DNA from: Dorea sp. AF36-15AT
Lineage (GTDB): Bacteria; Bacillota; Clostridia; Lachnospirales; Lachnospiraceae
Assembly (NCBI RefSeq): GCF_003477705.1
Contig: NZ_QUDV01000004.1
Coordinates: forward strand, 124,001 to 188,000
Length of the DNA: 64,000 nt
Reading direction: 5' to 3'
Positions 17,148-26,803 of this stretch are shown in pieces. The notes under the pieces were generated by a model. It was given only the letters and a program-made list of their open reading frames with translations, had not been told where the DNA came from and ran no database searches. Every line of letters begins with the position of its first letter. Position 1 is the first letter of the stretch. The position numbers and the translations under genes are program-made.

Positions 17148-18323
17148 ATGAAAAAAAGAAACGTTTTATTTGTAATGAGTAGCCTAAGAAATGGTGGAGC
17201 TGAGAGAAGTCTGGTAAACTTATTACAGTTGCTGGACTATGATCGGTATAATGTGGATCTGCTGCTGTTTCAGAATGAGGGAATGTTTTTAAAGCAAGTT
17301 CCCAAAGCGGTGAATATCATCTCGAATTGCAATAAATTGTATACACTGTATGATAACAACAAAGCAGAGGCGTTGAAACATCCATATCTTTCGGCTGTTC
17401 ATATGATAGGAACTTTTATCTCTCGCAAAAAAACAAACTCTATTGCGAAAAGTCGCCAATACAGGTGGGAGCATTTTTACAAAAAAATTGTACCAGAACT
17501 CACAAAAGAATACGATGTGGCAATCGCTTATATGCAGCGCGAACAAACATATTTCCTTGTAGATAAAGTAAAAGCTGCAAAGAAGATTACATGGGTGCAT
17601 AATGAATATTCTCAGCTTGGGCATTTTAAAGAAATGGACCTTGAGTATTTTGAAAAAGTAGACAAGGTGGTAACGATATCTGATTTGTGTGCCAAAGACC
17701 TGAAGAAAAACTTCCCGAGCATCGCAGAAAAATTTGTGGTTTTACCTAACCTGACATCTTCTCAGGTTATAAGAAGCTTGGCAAAAGAATTTTATCCGCC
17801 TGAATTTAAAAGAGATATGTTGAATATCGTATCAATTGGAAGACTGAACGCGCAAAAAGGATTTGAATTTGCACTGGATGCAGCTTTGGAATTGAAAAAA
17901 TCCAAAGTGAAGTTTCATTGGGTTGTTTTAGGAATCGGAAGTTTAAAGGAAGAATTAGAAGAAAAACGAGAAGAATTGGGAGTGCAAGACTGTTTTGAAT
18001 TTATAGGGGCACGGGAAAATCCCTACGCATACATGAAAAATGCAGATGTGTTAGTTCAGACATCTCGCTTTGAGGGAAAATCCGTGGTTTTAGATGAAGG
18101 AAAAATTTTGTGCTGCCCGATTGTTACAACAAATTATCCTACGGTATATGATCAGATCAACAAGGATGAAGGCGTTATTGTAGGAATGAACGGCAAGGAA
18201 ATTGCTGATGGTATCCTAAAAATATTGAAAGATCCTCATCAGTATTCGGAATACCTATCTCAGCATGAGTATGGAAACGAAAAAGAAATTGAGGGATATT
18301 ATCAGCTTTTCAATTTGCAATAA
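17148..18323 (+). CDS. GT4-family glycosyltransferase
   Basis: A 391-residue GT-B glycosyltransferase. N-terminal MSSLRNGGAERSLVNLLQLL contains the conserved GGAE. The C-terminal donor domain shows SIGRLNAQKGFEFALDAA, VLGIGSLKEEL and TSRFEGKSVVLDEGKIL. This last motif carries an Asp in place of the commoner E-A pair and resembles enzymes annotated as Gal/GlcNAc transferases. AGGAG lies only three bases before the ATG. It is part of the contiguous glycosyltransferase run; substrate unknown. Confidence 0.82.
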   Translation: MKKRNVLFVMSSLRNGGAERSLVNLLQLLDYDRYNVDLLLFQNEGMFLKQVPKAVNIISNCNKLYTLYDNNKAEALKHPYLSAVHMIGTFISRKKTNSIAKSRQYRWEHFYKKIVPELTKEYDVAIAYMQREQTYFLVDKVKAAKKITWVHNEYSQLGHFKEMDLEYFEKVDKVVTISDLCAKDLKKNFPSIAEKFVVLPNLTSSQVIRSLAKEFYPPEFKRDMLNIVSIGRLNAQKGFEFALDAALELKKSKVKFHWVVLGIGSLKEELEEKREELGVQDCFEFIGARENPYAYMKNADVLVQTSRFEGKSVVLDEGKILCCPIVTTNYPTVYDQINKDEGVIVGMNGKEIADGILKILKDPHQYSEYLSQHEYGNEKEIEGYYQLFNLQ

Positions 18324-18361
18324 AAGCGGAAAACAGTTTAAAGTATATGAGAGGTATTGCA

Positions 18362-19516
18362 ATGTTTGACAAGAAAAAAAATACGATAAGAATTTTTATT
18401 TATGAAAATGTTATGTTGTATCCGCCAACAATCAATTTGATAGAATGCCTTTTGAACAATGGCTATAAAGTGCATTTGGTGGCTGAGGGTGTTCGGGATC
18501 TTCCAGCAATAATTAAAGAAAATAGACAATTTTCGTATACAGAAATAAAGGCGGTCAAAAACAGTAACATATTTTTGCGCTTGAAAAAAAGAGGCGTAAA
18601 AACCAAAGGATATCGAGCGGCGCTGAAAGATACTATGGATGGAGATATCGTGTGGACTGTTAATCCGAGCGTTGTAAGAACTTTGGGAAAAGAATTGCTA
18701 GAATATAGTGACAGACATGTAATGCAGCTAATGGAATTGACAGATACATATCCAATGTTCCGAGGCGCAAAAATTTTAAAATTTAATATTAAGCATTATG
18801 CTCAAGAGGCATGGAAAATTGTTGTTCCAGAAGAAAATAGAGCATATATACAAAAAGTCGGCTGGAATTTGGAAAAGCTCCCCTATGTTTTGCCCAATAA
18901 ACCGTACTATCTCAAGAGTGGCGAAGTACAAGAAGATATGCTTCCTGTAATTGAGGAGATGAAAAGGGAAAAACGTAAAAAAATCATTTATCTGGGAGTT
19001 ATCAGTGCAGATAGAGATTTGCAATCCTTTGCAGAAGCTGTCGAAAGAGTAAAAAAGGACTATTGCCTGTATTTGTTCGGCAAGTTCAGAGGAGATGGCG
19101 CAGAAGAATTTAAGAAGCTGTGCGATGGTTATTCTTCCTTAAAATATATGGGATTTTTCAATCCGCCGAAACATTTGGAGTTTTTAAAATATGCGGATAT
19201 TGCGCTGGTTCCTTATAAGCCGGGAGAAATCGAAGGCAGTGGCTTTACAATTCTGAATGCGCTGTATTGTGCACCAAATAAAATTTACGAATATGCAGGC
19301 TGCAATATTCCGATGATAGGTACAGATGTATTGGGATTAAGAGAACCGTTTGAAAAGTATAATATCGGTGTTTGCTGTAGAGATTTGAAGCCGGAAACCA
19401 TTATAGATGCAATTCGATACGTGGATGCCAACCATGATGAAATGGTTAAAAACTCAAAAGCTTTTTTTGATAGTGTTGATTTGGATTACATTGTAAACTC
19501 GATAGTAAATGATTGA
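18362..19516 (+). CDS. Glycosyltransferase (GT-B fold)
   Basis: A 384-residue protein. Its C-terminal half has the donor-domain pattern of GT4-like enzymes (KKIIYLGVISADRDLQSFAE, YLFGKF, KYADIALVPYKPGEIEGSG), and GSGF and NKIYEYAGCNIP lie where the nucleotide-sugar is bound. The N-terminal half starts with FIYENVMLYPPTINLIECLL, a form seen in capsule glycosyltransferases. I favour the ATG at 18362, with GAGAGG seven bases before, over the in-frame Met at 18347. Role: one transfer step in repeat-unit assembly. Confidence 0.72.
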   Translation: MFDKKKNTIRIFIYENVMLYPPTINLIECLLNNGYKVHLVAEGVRDLPAIIKENRQFSYTEIKAVKNSNIFLRLKKRGVKTKGYRAALKDTMDGDIVWTVNPSVVRTLGKELLEYSDRHVMQLMELTDTYPMFRGAKILKFNIKHYAQEAWKIVVPEENRAYIQKVGWNLEKLPYVLPNKPYYLKSGEVQEDMLPVIEEMKREKRKKIIYLGVISADRDLQSFAEAVERVKKDYCLYLFGKFRGDGAEEFKKLCDGYSSLKYMGFFNPPKHLEFLKYADIALVPYKPGEIEGSGFTILNALYCAPNKIYEYAGCNIPMIGTDVLGLREPFEKYNIGVCCRDLKPETIIDAIRYVDANHDEMVKNSKAFFDSVDLDYIVNSIVND

Positions 19517-19574
19517 AATATTGAAGGAGGCTGATGTTGTTCGATGGTTATTCATTGGATAGGAGAAAATAGAT

Positions 19575-20831
19575 ATGGGAAAAGTTAAGATCTCACAATT
19601 GTTCAAAGTGATTATTTGCGCAGTGACATTATATACATTAGGGTTTGATAAAATAATTACGTTGCCAGGAAGCTCCTTTGTCTATGAGATTTTAATTGCA
19701 GCGATAGGCGTTTTATTAGCACTATACGTGAAAAATAAGACTCGCTCAAATATGAATTTAAGAATGCAGTGCAAAGCATTATCAAACTATTTGATGATTT
19801 ACCTAGTGATTATTTTAATAGAAATGATCTACTCGGTGATTGCGTACGAATATAACATTGTACAGCTATTAATAATCATCAGAAAGTATTTTTATGTTTT
19901 TTATTCATATCCAATCATCTATATTTTTACTATGGATGACGATATGTATAAATTCACAAAAACAATATATTGGACTTCAATGTTTCTTCTTGGAATTAAA
20001 TTTATTACATGGTATTTGTATAATTTCAAGGGAATGACAGTTTTTTCGGGGTTGTTATTCCAGTACTCTGAGGGATGGACACGAAACGGCTTTATGCGAA
20101 TGGATACAGGGGCGTTATTTGGCATTGTATTATGTGTGACCCTTTACTATTGTTTTGTGAAAAAACAGTTGTTGTATTGGCTTGTTTTGGCGTTCTTATA
20201 TGTATACTTGATCTTTGTGACGCAATATAGGTTTCAGATAATAGTAACGATTATTTTAACGGCATATGGATATTATTGCTCAACAGATTCCAACAGAAAA
20301 AAGAACGTCAAACTGGTGGCGATTTCATTTATTATTATTGCGTTTATCCTTTTTGGAGGCTTAGATTATTTTCTGAATTTGTTTTCGCTTAATGGTATGG
20401 ACGGAGGTTCTACAGCAGCAAGATTACTAACGATCGATCATTATTGGAGCTTGATTAAAGAAAAGGATGCCATTTTAGGAGTAGGATTCTTATCAGCATA
20501 TACTAATAAGGCGTTTAGTATTTTAAGAAGATCCGGTACAGATAGATTTTGGCTGGAAGATATTGGGATTTTGGGTGGAATTTTTACATATGGAATCTTA
20601 TCGTTGTTATTATACGGAAAATTGTTTTTTGATTCAATGAAAAGAACATTTACTTCTCATAGAATTAGGAAGATTGAGGGTGGAGATGATTGCTTTAAAA
20701 AATGTATTGTTGTGTATATGATACTATCCTGCATTTTGCTTAATATTTTTGATACACAACGAATGTGGTGTATGCCATTTTATTTAAGCATTGTATATTT
20801 TACAAAAAATTCACTCAAAAGTAATAAATAA
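19575..20831 (+). CDS. Wzy-type polysaccharide polymerase (multi-pass membrane protein)
   Basis: A 418-residue, very hydrophobic protein with about ten to twelve transmembrane segments and a large extracellular loop around residues 270-340 (GGSTAARLLTIDHYWSLIKEKDAILGVG). The arrangement is that of Wzy/O-antigen-polymerase-like proteins, which join flipped repeat units outside the membrane. Sequence conservation in this family is low, so the assignment rests on topology and position between the glycosyltransferases and Wzx. AGGAG precedes the ATG at 19575. Confidence 0.75.
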   Translation: MGKVKISQLFKVIICAVTLYTLGFDKIITLPGSSFVYEILIAAIGVLLALYVKNKTRSNMNLRMQCKALSNYLMIYLVIILIEMIYSVIAYEYNIVQLLIIIRKYFYVFYSYPIIYIFTMDDDMYKFTKTIYWTSMFLLGIKFITWYLYNFKGMTVFSGLLFQYSEGWTRNGFMRMDTGALFGIVLCVTLYYCFVKKQLLYWLVLAFLYVYLIFVTQYRFQIIVTIILTAYGYYCSTDSNRKKNVKLVAISFIIIAFILFGGLDYFLNLFSLNGMDGGSTAARLLTIDHYWSLIKEKDAILGVGFLSAYTNKAFSILRRSGTDRFWLEDIGILGGIFTYGILSLLLYGKLFFDSMKRTFTSHRIRKIEGGDDCFKKCIVVYMILSCILLNIFDTQRMWCMPFYLSIVYFTKNSLKSNK

Positions 20832-20845
20832 AAAGGAGTAATTGT

Positions 20846-21955
20846 ATGAAAAAGAAAGTGATGTTAGTTTTTGGTACAAGACCAGAAGCAATAAAAATGT
20901 GTCCGTTGGTAAATGAACTAAAAAAAAGAGAAACCTTAGAAACCATCGTTTGTGTTACAGGTCAACACCGGCAGATGTTGGATCAGGTGCTGGAAACTTT
21001 TAATGTTGTTCCGGATTATGATTTGGCAATTATGAAACAGGGTCAAACATTGTTTGATATTACGACTGGTATTTTGGAAAAAATCAAAGCGGTTTTAGAG
21101 AATGTGAAACCTGATATCGTTTTGGTTCATGGTGATACCACGACGACCTTTGTAACAGCATTGGCTTGCTTCTATTTGCAAATTCCGGTCGGACATGTGG
21201 AGGCCGGTTTGCGTACCTACAATATTTACAGCCCGTATCCAGAAGAATTCAATCGTCAGGCAGTCGGAATTATCAGTAAGTATAATTTTGCTCCCACTGA
21301 ACTGGCAAAAAAGCATTTGTTGGACGAGGGGAAAGATGCAACATCCATTTATGTGACGGGGAATACCGTGATTGACGCCATGCAGCATACAGTAATTGCG
21401 GATTACCATCATCCGGAATTGGATTGGGTAGGCGACAGTAGGATGATTTTTATTACTGCGCATAGAAGAGAAAATCTTGGCCAGCCGATGCACAATATGT
21501 TCAGAGCGATTCGGCGGGTTTTAAATGAACATCCGGATGTAAAAGCTATTTATCCGATCCATATGAATCCGATCGTCCGAAAAGCTGCCGATGAAGAGCT
21601 GGGAGATTGTAACCAAATCCATATCATTGATCCCATTGAGGTATTCGATTGTCATAATTTTGAAGCTAGATGCTTTTTGTGCCTTACAGATTCTGGTGGA
21701 ATCCAAGAGGAATGCCCTTCCTACGGAAAACCGGTTCTTGTTATGAGAGATACTACGGAGCGTCCGGAAGGCGTTGATGCTGGAACATTGAAATTAGTTG
21801 GGACCAGTGAGGAAAAAATATATGAGTGGTTTACAAAACTGCTCGATAATGAAGAAGAATATGCAAAGATGGCACATGCTGCCAATCCGTATGGAGATGG
21901 CCATGCTTGTGAAAGAATTGCAGACATTTTGGAAAAAGGATATACTTCTATTTGA
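20846..21955 (+). CDS. wecB: Non-hydrolysing UDP-N-acetylglucosamine 2-epimerase
   Basis: A 369-residue enzyme interconverting UDP-GlcNAc and UDP-ManNAc. It carries FGTRPEAIKMCPLV, CVTGQHRQMLDQVL, VLVHGDTTTTF, HVEAGLRTYNIYSPYPEEFNR, ITAHRRENLG and TDSGGIQEECPSYGKPVLVMRDTTERPEG, all standard WecB motifs, at normal length. AAGGAG precedes the ATG. No ManNAc dehydrogenase (wecC type) is next to it, so ManNAc itself, or a product of a dehydrogenase elsewhere, may enter the repeat unit. Confidence 0.95.
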   Translation: MKKKVMLVFGTRPEAIKMCPLVNELKKRETLETIVCVTGQHRQMLDQVLETFNVVPDYDLAIMKQGQTLFDITTGILEKIKAVLENVKPDIVLVHGDTTTTFVTALACFYLQIPVGHVEAGLRTYNIYSPYPEEFNRQAVGIISKYNFAPTELAKKHLLDEGKDATSIYVTGNTVIDAMQHTVIADYHHPELDWVGDSRMIFITAHRRENLGQPMHNMFRAIRRVLNEHPDVKAIYPIHMNPIVRKAADEELGDCNQIHIIDPIEVFDCHNFEARCFLCLTDSGGIQEECPSYGKPVLVMRDTTERPEGVDAGTLKLVGTSEEKIYEWFTKLLDNEEEYAKMAHAANPYGDGHACERIADILEKGYTSI

Positions 21956-22080
21956 TGTTTGCATGGAAATGACTGTATTGAGATAGTATCATTTTAACTC
22001 GAAAAAATAGATACTCTCAATTAGTAAAATGTATTCTATAAAGGAACGAAATTGATTTTATAGGCACATGTAGAATTGAT

Positions 22081-22126
22081 GGATGAAGTGAATTCGATTT
22101 TAAATTCACTTCATCCGTTAATTTTA
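22081..22126 (+). terminator. Intrinsic terminator after wecB
   Basis: GGATGAAGTGAATT (22081-22094) pairs perfectly over 14 bases with AATTCACTTCATCC (22103-22116), followed by GTTAATTTT. A second weaker hairpin lies at about 21977-22021. The 268-base gap holds no gene. A promoter for the following Wzx gene is expected but not clear. Confidence 0.65.
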
Positions 22127-22223
22127 AGAAAATTCCTAAATACAAGAGAAAATTGAGAATTGAAAATGAAGGATAAGTTAAAAGTAGGATATTTAATGAA
22201 AGGTTTCAAATGGAGATAATTGA

Positions 22224-23723
22224 ATGAAGAAAAAAGTAATGCTAAATGTAGGCTGCACTATGCTATGTCAGTTGGTGACATTTATAAGTGGATTGATCGT
22301 TCCACGATTGATTTTAAGCACCTTTGGCTCAGAAGCGAATGGACTGGTATCGTCAATAATGCAGTTTTTGAATTATATTGCATTGGTTGAAGGTGGAATT
22401 GGCAGTGTGGTTCTTACAGCTTTATATGGACCACTTGCAAAGAAAGATGATAGAAAAATAAGCAGCGTATTGAAAGCGGCCGAGAACTTCTTCAGACAGA
22501 TTGCATCTATATTTGTGGTTTACACCATCGCATTGGCATGTGTGTATCCGATTGTTATCAAATCGAGCTTTTCGTGGCTTTATGTGGCTTCGTTGACTGT
22601 GATTTTGTCATTTACTTTGTTTATACAATACTTTTTTTCTATTACGTACAAGCTTTTGCTGCAGGCAGATCAGAAAATGTATATTGTTCAACTGTGGCAA
22701 TCGTTGATTACATTGTTGAACATCATCGCAGTCGTTGTTTCGATTAAGCTGTTTCCGGAGTTGCATTTTGTAAAGCTGTGCAGCGTGCTGTTGTTTGCAA
22801 TACAGCCGGTGGCTTATAGTAATTACGTAAAAAAACACTATAAACTGTATAAGGATGTGGAACCAGACAAAAACTCGTTGGCTCAAAGATGGGCTTGCTT
22901 TGGACAGAATTTTGCCTATTTTATTCACAGTAATACAGACGTGGTTGTGCTGACGCTCTTTAGCGACTTGAAAGCGGTATCGGTCTATTCGGTTTATCTG
23001 TTAGTCGTAAAAAATTTGCAAAACCTTTTTAAGTCGTTTTCCAATGCGTTTAATCCGATGATCGGAAAGGCGATTGCAGTAAACGATTATAAACAAGCAA
23101 GCAAGTATATGGAAACTTATGAGTTTGTTGTATCTAATGTCGCGACTATAATATTTGGATGCTGTATCTATTTGCTGCCTAGTTTTGTGTTGATCTATAC
23201 ACATGGCGTGACAGATACCAATTATTATAGAGTGATTTTTTCAACCATAATCATTTTTGCAGAGTATATTTATTGTATTCGCGATCCTTATGTATCGGTT
23301 ATATACGCGGCAGGTAAATTCAAAGAGACTTCCAATAGTGCTTATATAGAGGCAATCATCAACATCGTTCTCTCTGTTATATTGGTCTTTAAATTTGGCT
23401 TGGAGGGAATTGCTGTTGGAACATTTATTGGTATGCTGTACAGAATGATATATCTGGTCTGGTTTATAAATAAAGATATTATGCCTTATCCGATTTTTAA
23501 TATCGTTAAAAGATTGAGCCTTTCGATTAGCACGATTGTGATTTCTTGTCTCATTGTGTCGGTATTAGATACGACGGGATCGTCTACATTGATTTTGTGG
23601 GTCAAAAATGGAGTGTTGTGTTTTGGCGTATACTGTGCAGTTACTGTTGTTTTGAATTTTGCATTTGATAAAGAGCTGTTCTTGAACGTATGCAAGAAAG
23701 CTGTCAGAAAAAGAAAAGGGTGA
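22224..23723 (+). CDS. Wzx-type lipid-linked oligosaccharide flippase
   Basis: A 499-residue membrane protein of the MOP/polysaccharide transporter superfamily, with about 14 predicted transmembrane helices. It begins MKKKVMLNVGCTMLCQLVTFISGLIVPRLILSTFGSEANGL, the typical Wzx N-terminal helix pair with G-S-E-A-N-G. It would flip undecaprenyl-PP-linked repeat units to the outer face. GGAG precedes the ATG. It is separated from wecB by a terminator, and the next gene starts six bases after its stop. Confidence 0.88.
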   Translation: MKKKVMLNVGCTMLCQLVTFISGLIVPRLILSTFGSEANGLVSSIMQFLNYIALVEGGIGSVVLTALYGPLAKKDDRKISSVLKAAENFFRQIASIFVVYTIALACVYPIVIKSSFSWLYVASLTVILSFTLFIQYFFSITYKLLLQADQKMYIVQLWQSLITLLNIIAVVVSIKLFPELHFVKLCSVLLFAIQPVAYSNYVKKHYKLYKDVEPDKNSLAQRWACFGQNFAYFIHSNTDVVVLTLFSDLKAVSVYSVYLLVVKNLQNLFKSFSNAFNPMIGKAIAVNDYKQASKYMETYEFVVSNVATIIFGCCIYLLPSFVLIYTHGVTDTNYYRVIFSTIIIFAEYIYCIRDPYVSVIYAAGKFKETSNSAYIEAIINIVLSVILVFKFGLEGIAVGTFIGMLYRMIYLVWFINKDIMPYPIFNIVKRLSLSISTIVISCLIVSVLDTTGSSTLILWVKNGVLCFGVYCAVTVVLNFAFDKELFLNVCKKAVRKRKG

Positions 23724-23729
23724 TATATT

Positions 23730-24833
23730 ATGCGCAAAGAAAAGGTAGGGATAATATCGATACATTATGGCGTCAACTTTGGATCAGCACTGCAAGCGAT
23801 AGCATTGTCCCAGTATCTAAAACAGAATTTTGAATTTGAATGCGTTGATGTTATTAATTATATTCCGAAACGATTCAAAAGAATAAACCGATTGAAGAAT
23901 ATATCTGGTTATGGTGCAAAATATTTTATGCACGGCTTGATTAGAATGAGCCGGTTTGAAAAAACGAACAAAAAATACATATCTTATCTGAAAGAAAACA
24001 CCTCTGTTTCTAAGCCGATTTATTCAATGGAGAAGGCAAAGACTGAATTTGGTGATTATGATTATTTGATTGCAGGAAGTGACCAAATTTGGAATAGTGA
24101 ATATAATCAGGGCATTGATGCAATGTACTATCTTGGCTTTGCCTCTGAGAATACAACGAAAATTGCATATGCGGCCAGTTGTGGCAAAGAGGAATATTCA
24201 AACGAAGATTGGAATAAAATCTGTAAGTTTCTTGAGGGTTTTTCGGCGATCAGCCTGAGAGAAAAATCTTCAGCTAAAATTATGGATGAACATGGGATTC
24301 AGAATTGCAAATTTGTGCTGGATCCGACGTTCCTTTTCAGCAGAGCACAATGGAAGAACTATGAAAAAGAAGTTGTGGGATGCCCGGAAAAATATTTGTT
24401 GATTTACTTCTTGGATACAAGAGGAGAAGATATTGTAAAATTGGCAAAAAAGATTGCTGTTGCTAAAGGACTGCATACAGTTTTAATCCGGCCAGTATAT
24501 AGCAAAATTGATTATGGCGTTGACCTAGTCGTTTCGGACGCAACTCCGGATAAGTATATTTGGCTATTCCGGCATGCTTCGTTTGTGGTTACAAATTCTT
24601 TTCATGGAGTGTCTTTTTCAATCAATATGGAAAGACAGTTTGTGGCGTTGAAACGTGACAAATACAATTCTCGATTGGATAATATTATGAATGTGATGGG
24701 GTTAGCAGATCGATTTGTCACCACAAAGGAAGATGGTTTGATCGAAAGTGATATAAATTATAGTAAAGTAAATGAAAGAAAAAGTACATTATTAAAATCT
24801 TCAAAAGAATTTTTGCAAAGCGCATTGCAATAA
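23730..24833 (+). CDS. Polysaccharide pyruvyl transferase family protein
   Basis: A 367-residue protein of the PF04230 family. It has the N-terminal YGVNFGSALQAIALSQYL, central LIAGSDQIWNSEYN, AYAASCG, VLDPTFL and C-terminal FVVTNSFHGVSFSI motifs. Family members add a pyruvate ketal from PEP to a sugar, or act as related GT-B-fold transferases. It is often found beside an F420-type Fe-S reductase in EPS loci, as here (next gene). Overlap and spacing indicate co-translation with wzx. Substrate not predictable. Confidence 0.87.
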   Translation: MRKEKVGIISIHYGVNFGSALQAIALSQYLKQNFEFECVDVINYIPKRFKRINRLKNISGYGAKYFMHGLIRMSRFEKTNKKYISYLKENTSVSKPIYSMEKAKTEFGDYDYLIAGSDQIWNSEYNQGIDAMYYLGFASENTTKIAYAASCGKEEYSNEDWNKICKFLEGFSAISLREKSSAKIMDEHGIQNCKFVLDPTFLFSRAQWKNYEKEVVGCPEKYLLIYFLDTRGEDIVKLAKKIAVAKGLHTVLIRPVYSKIDYGVDLVVSDATPDKYIWLFRHASFVVTNSFHGVSFSINMERQFVALKRDKYNSRLDNIMNVMGLADRFVTTKEDGLIESDINYSKVNERKSTLLKSSKEFLQSALQ

Positions 24834-24864
24834 TTTGTGCGTCGCAGAAAGTTTGGTGGAAAAT

Positions 24865-26019
24865 ATGCAAAAAATTTGTGAAAATAAAAAATGCTACGGT
24901 TGTGGCGCGTGTTGTACAGTGTGTCCTAAGGATGCGATATCACTGAAAGAAAATGAAACAACGGGGCATCTTAGACCGGTCATCGATCAGGGAAAATGTG
25001 TAGATTGCGGTTTGTGTTCTAAGCATTGTCCTGCAAATAGCGAGTATAAGTACAAAGATAATACAGTAACGTATGCAGCGTATAGAACGGATCCGGAAAA
25101 GCAAAATGGAAGCAGTTCCGGAGGTGTAGCAGCAGCTTTTTATGAGTTGGCAATCGATAAGAACTGGGCGATTGTGGGAACGATTATGGACTCCAACTTT
25201 AAGGCCAGAATGGAGCTTTCCTGTGATAAGCAGCACATTGAACAATTTAAAGGAAGTAAATATGTTCAAGCGTATCCAGTCGATGCATTAAATCAAGTAA
25301 AGAGCGTTTTGAAAGAAGGAAAGAATGTATTGTTCATTGGGACGCCGTGTGAATGTGAAGCGGCTCGTAGCATTGCAATGGACAACGCAGAAAGGCTATT
25401 GACGGTTGATTTGATTTGTCATGGAGTTCCATCATATAAAGTTTTACGCGATTATATCAAATGGGTTGAGGTAAAAAAGAAAAGTAAAATTCAAAAAATT
25501 TCTTTCAGATCATCTTGGGGCGAGGAGATGATCCTCAACGATGGTAAGAAAAATGTATGGCATCGGAGGATGTGCTGGGATCCATATTTGGAGGCATTTA
25601 ATTCCGGCATTATCAATAGTGATGCTTGTTTTGAATGCCCATTTGCACATGAAAAAAGATGCTCAGATCTTACGATTGGAGATTTTTGGGGAATTGGCTC
25701 AGAAGCTCCCTTTCATAAGCCTGACAGAAAAGTTTCTGTGATAGGAGTAAACAGTGAAAGAGGAAGTCGATTTTTGCAGGAATGTACATCGTTGGTCTTA
25801 GAGGAGAGAAATTGGAACGAGGCGGTTTCCGGGAACTCGCAACTTCAGGGTCCTTTGAAAAAAAGTAACCAGTATAGTTTGTTTTGGGAGACTTATTGTA
25901 AATCTGGTATGGACGCTGCATTAAAGGCTACAGTTTATGAAAAAGTTACAAAGCGCTATCATAAGGAGTATCCTATTATATGGATGAAAAACATCATAAA
26001 AGCTTGCTTCCATAAATGA
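24865..26019 (+). CDS. Coenzyme F420 hydrogenase/dehydrogenase beta-subunit-like Fe-S protein
   Basis: A 384-residue protein with two N-terminal 4Fe-4S clusters (CYGCGACCTVCP and CVDCGLCSKHCP), then FrhB-type N- and C-terminal domains: SSSGGVAAAF, GTPCECEAAR, LICHGVPSYKV, ACFECPFAHEKRCSDLTIGDFWGI. Despite the name, relatives in Clostridia EPS clusters lack F420, and their role in polysaccharide chemistry is unproven. They are usually paired with a pyruvyl transferase-like gene, as here. I choose the ATG at 24865, which follows GGTGG, over an in-frame TTG at 24835. Last intact gene of the A+T-rich stretch. Confidence 0.83.
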   Translation: MQKICENKKCYGCGACCTVCPKDAISLKENETTGHLRPVIDQGKCVDCGLCSKHCPANSEYKYKDNTVTYAAYRTDPEKQNGSSSGGVAAAFYELAIDKNWAIVGTIMDSNFKARMELSCDKQHIEQFKGSKYVQAYPVDALNQVKSVLKEGKNVLFIGTPCECEAARSIAMDNAERLLTVDLICHGVPSYKVLRDYIKWVEVKKKSKIQKISFRSSWGEEMILNDGKKNVWHRRMCWDPYLEAFNSGIINSDACFECPFAHEKRCSDLTIGDFWGIGSEAPFHKPDRKVSVIGVNSERGSRFLQECTSLVLEERNWNEAVSGNSQLQGPLKKSNQYSLFWETYCKSGMDAALKATVYEKVTKRYHKEYPIIWMKNIIKACFHK

Positions 26020-26083
26020 AAATATGCGATTCGATTAAATGTGCTCAGAGTAAGTTGCCATATTGAATGAAAGAAAAAGTAAA

Positions 26084-26412
26084 ATGGGAAAATATTTTGG
26101 AACCGATGGTTTCCGCGGGGAAGCCATTCGATGAGCAGAGTGGTCACATTATTTTCAGCAAGTACGCTAGTACCGGTGATGGTATCCTGACCAGCCTGAA
26201 GATGATGGAAGTCATGCTGGCCAAGAAAAAGCCGATGAGTGAGTTGGCAGCACCTTTGAAAATCTATCCGCAGGTGCTAGAAAATGTCCGCGTAACGGAT
26301 AAGAAGGCAGTACAGAACGACCCGGCAGTGCAGGAAGCTGTAAATACAGTAGCGGATGCTCTGGGCGATACCGGTCGTATTCTGGTGCGTGAGTCTGGCA
26401 CCGATCCTGTTG
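26084..26412 (+). pseudogene. glmM: glmM remnant (phosphoglucosamine mutase, internally deleted)
   Basis: The first codons at 26084 read MGKYFGTDGFRGEA, the GlmM N-terminus. After about 14 codons the sequence jumps, in another frame, to the C-terminal region DEQSGHIIFSKYASTGDGIL and on to RILVRESGTDP. The catalytic-serine region and most of the protein are gone. The remnant then runs directly into a glmS fragment. It cannot be functional; the essential gene must be elsewhere. Confidence 0.8.
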
Positions 26413-26790
26413 AATGGTCTGTCAAAGCTGGAATATAGAGGATATGATTCGGTCGGACTGGCTGTTCGTGACGCAGAAAATCTGGCACAGATCGTGAAAG
26501 CGAAGGGGCACCTGTCAAAGCTGATCGAGAAAACAGATGGCGGCAAGGCGTTGAAAGGAACCTGCGGTATCGGCCATACCCGTTGGGCTACCCATGGTGA
26601 GCCTAGCCAGACGAATGTACATCCTCTTGTTTCTGGAAATTGTATTCATTCTGGATGCGGTGCAGTGGAATCAGAAATTGTTGGCGTACATAATGGTATT
26701 ATTGAGAATTACACCGAATTGAAGGAGAAATTGCTGAAGCGCGGATATATTTTTTACAGCCAGACAGACACAGAAATGACAAATAAGTAA
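26397..26790 (+). pseudogene. glmS: glmS remnant (glucosamine-6-phosphate synthase, both ends lost)
   Basis: The reading frame APILLNGLSKLEYRGYDSVG continues through CGIGHTRWATHGEPSQTNVHP and VVGVHNG-type sequence to YSQTDTEM, then stops. This is the N-terminal glutaminase part of GlmS without its first residues, including the catalytic Cys at position 2 (MCGIVG), and without the whole isomerase half. It joins glmM within a few shared bases at about 26395-26405. glmM and glmS are neighbours in many Clostridia, so this looks like a collapsed glmM-glmS pair. Confidence 0.8.
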
Positions 26791-26803
26791 AGGAGAAAAA
26801 GCG

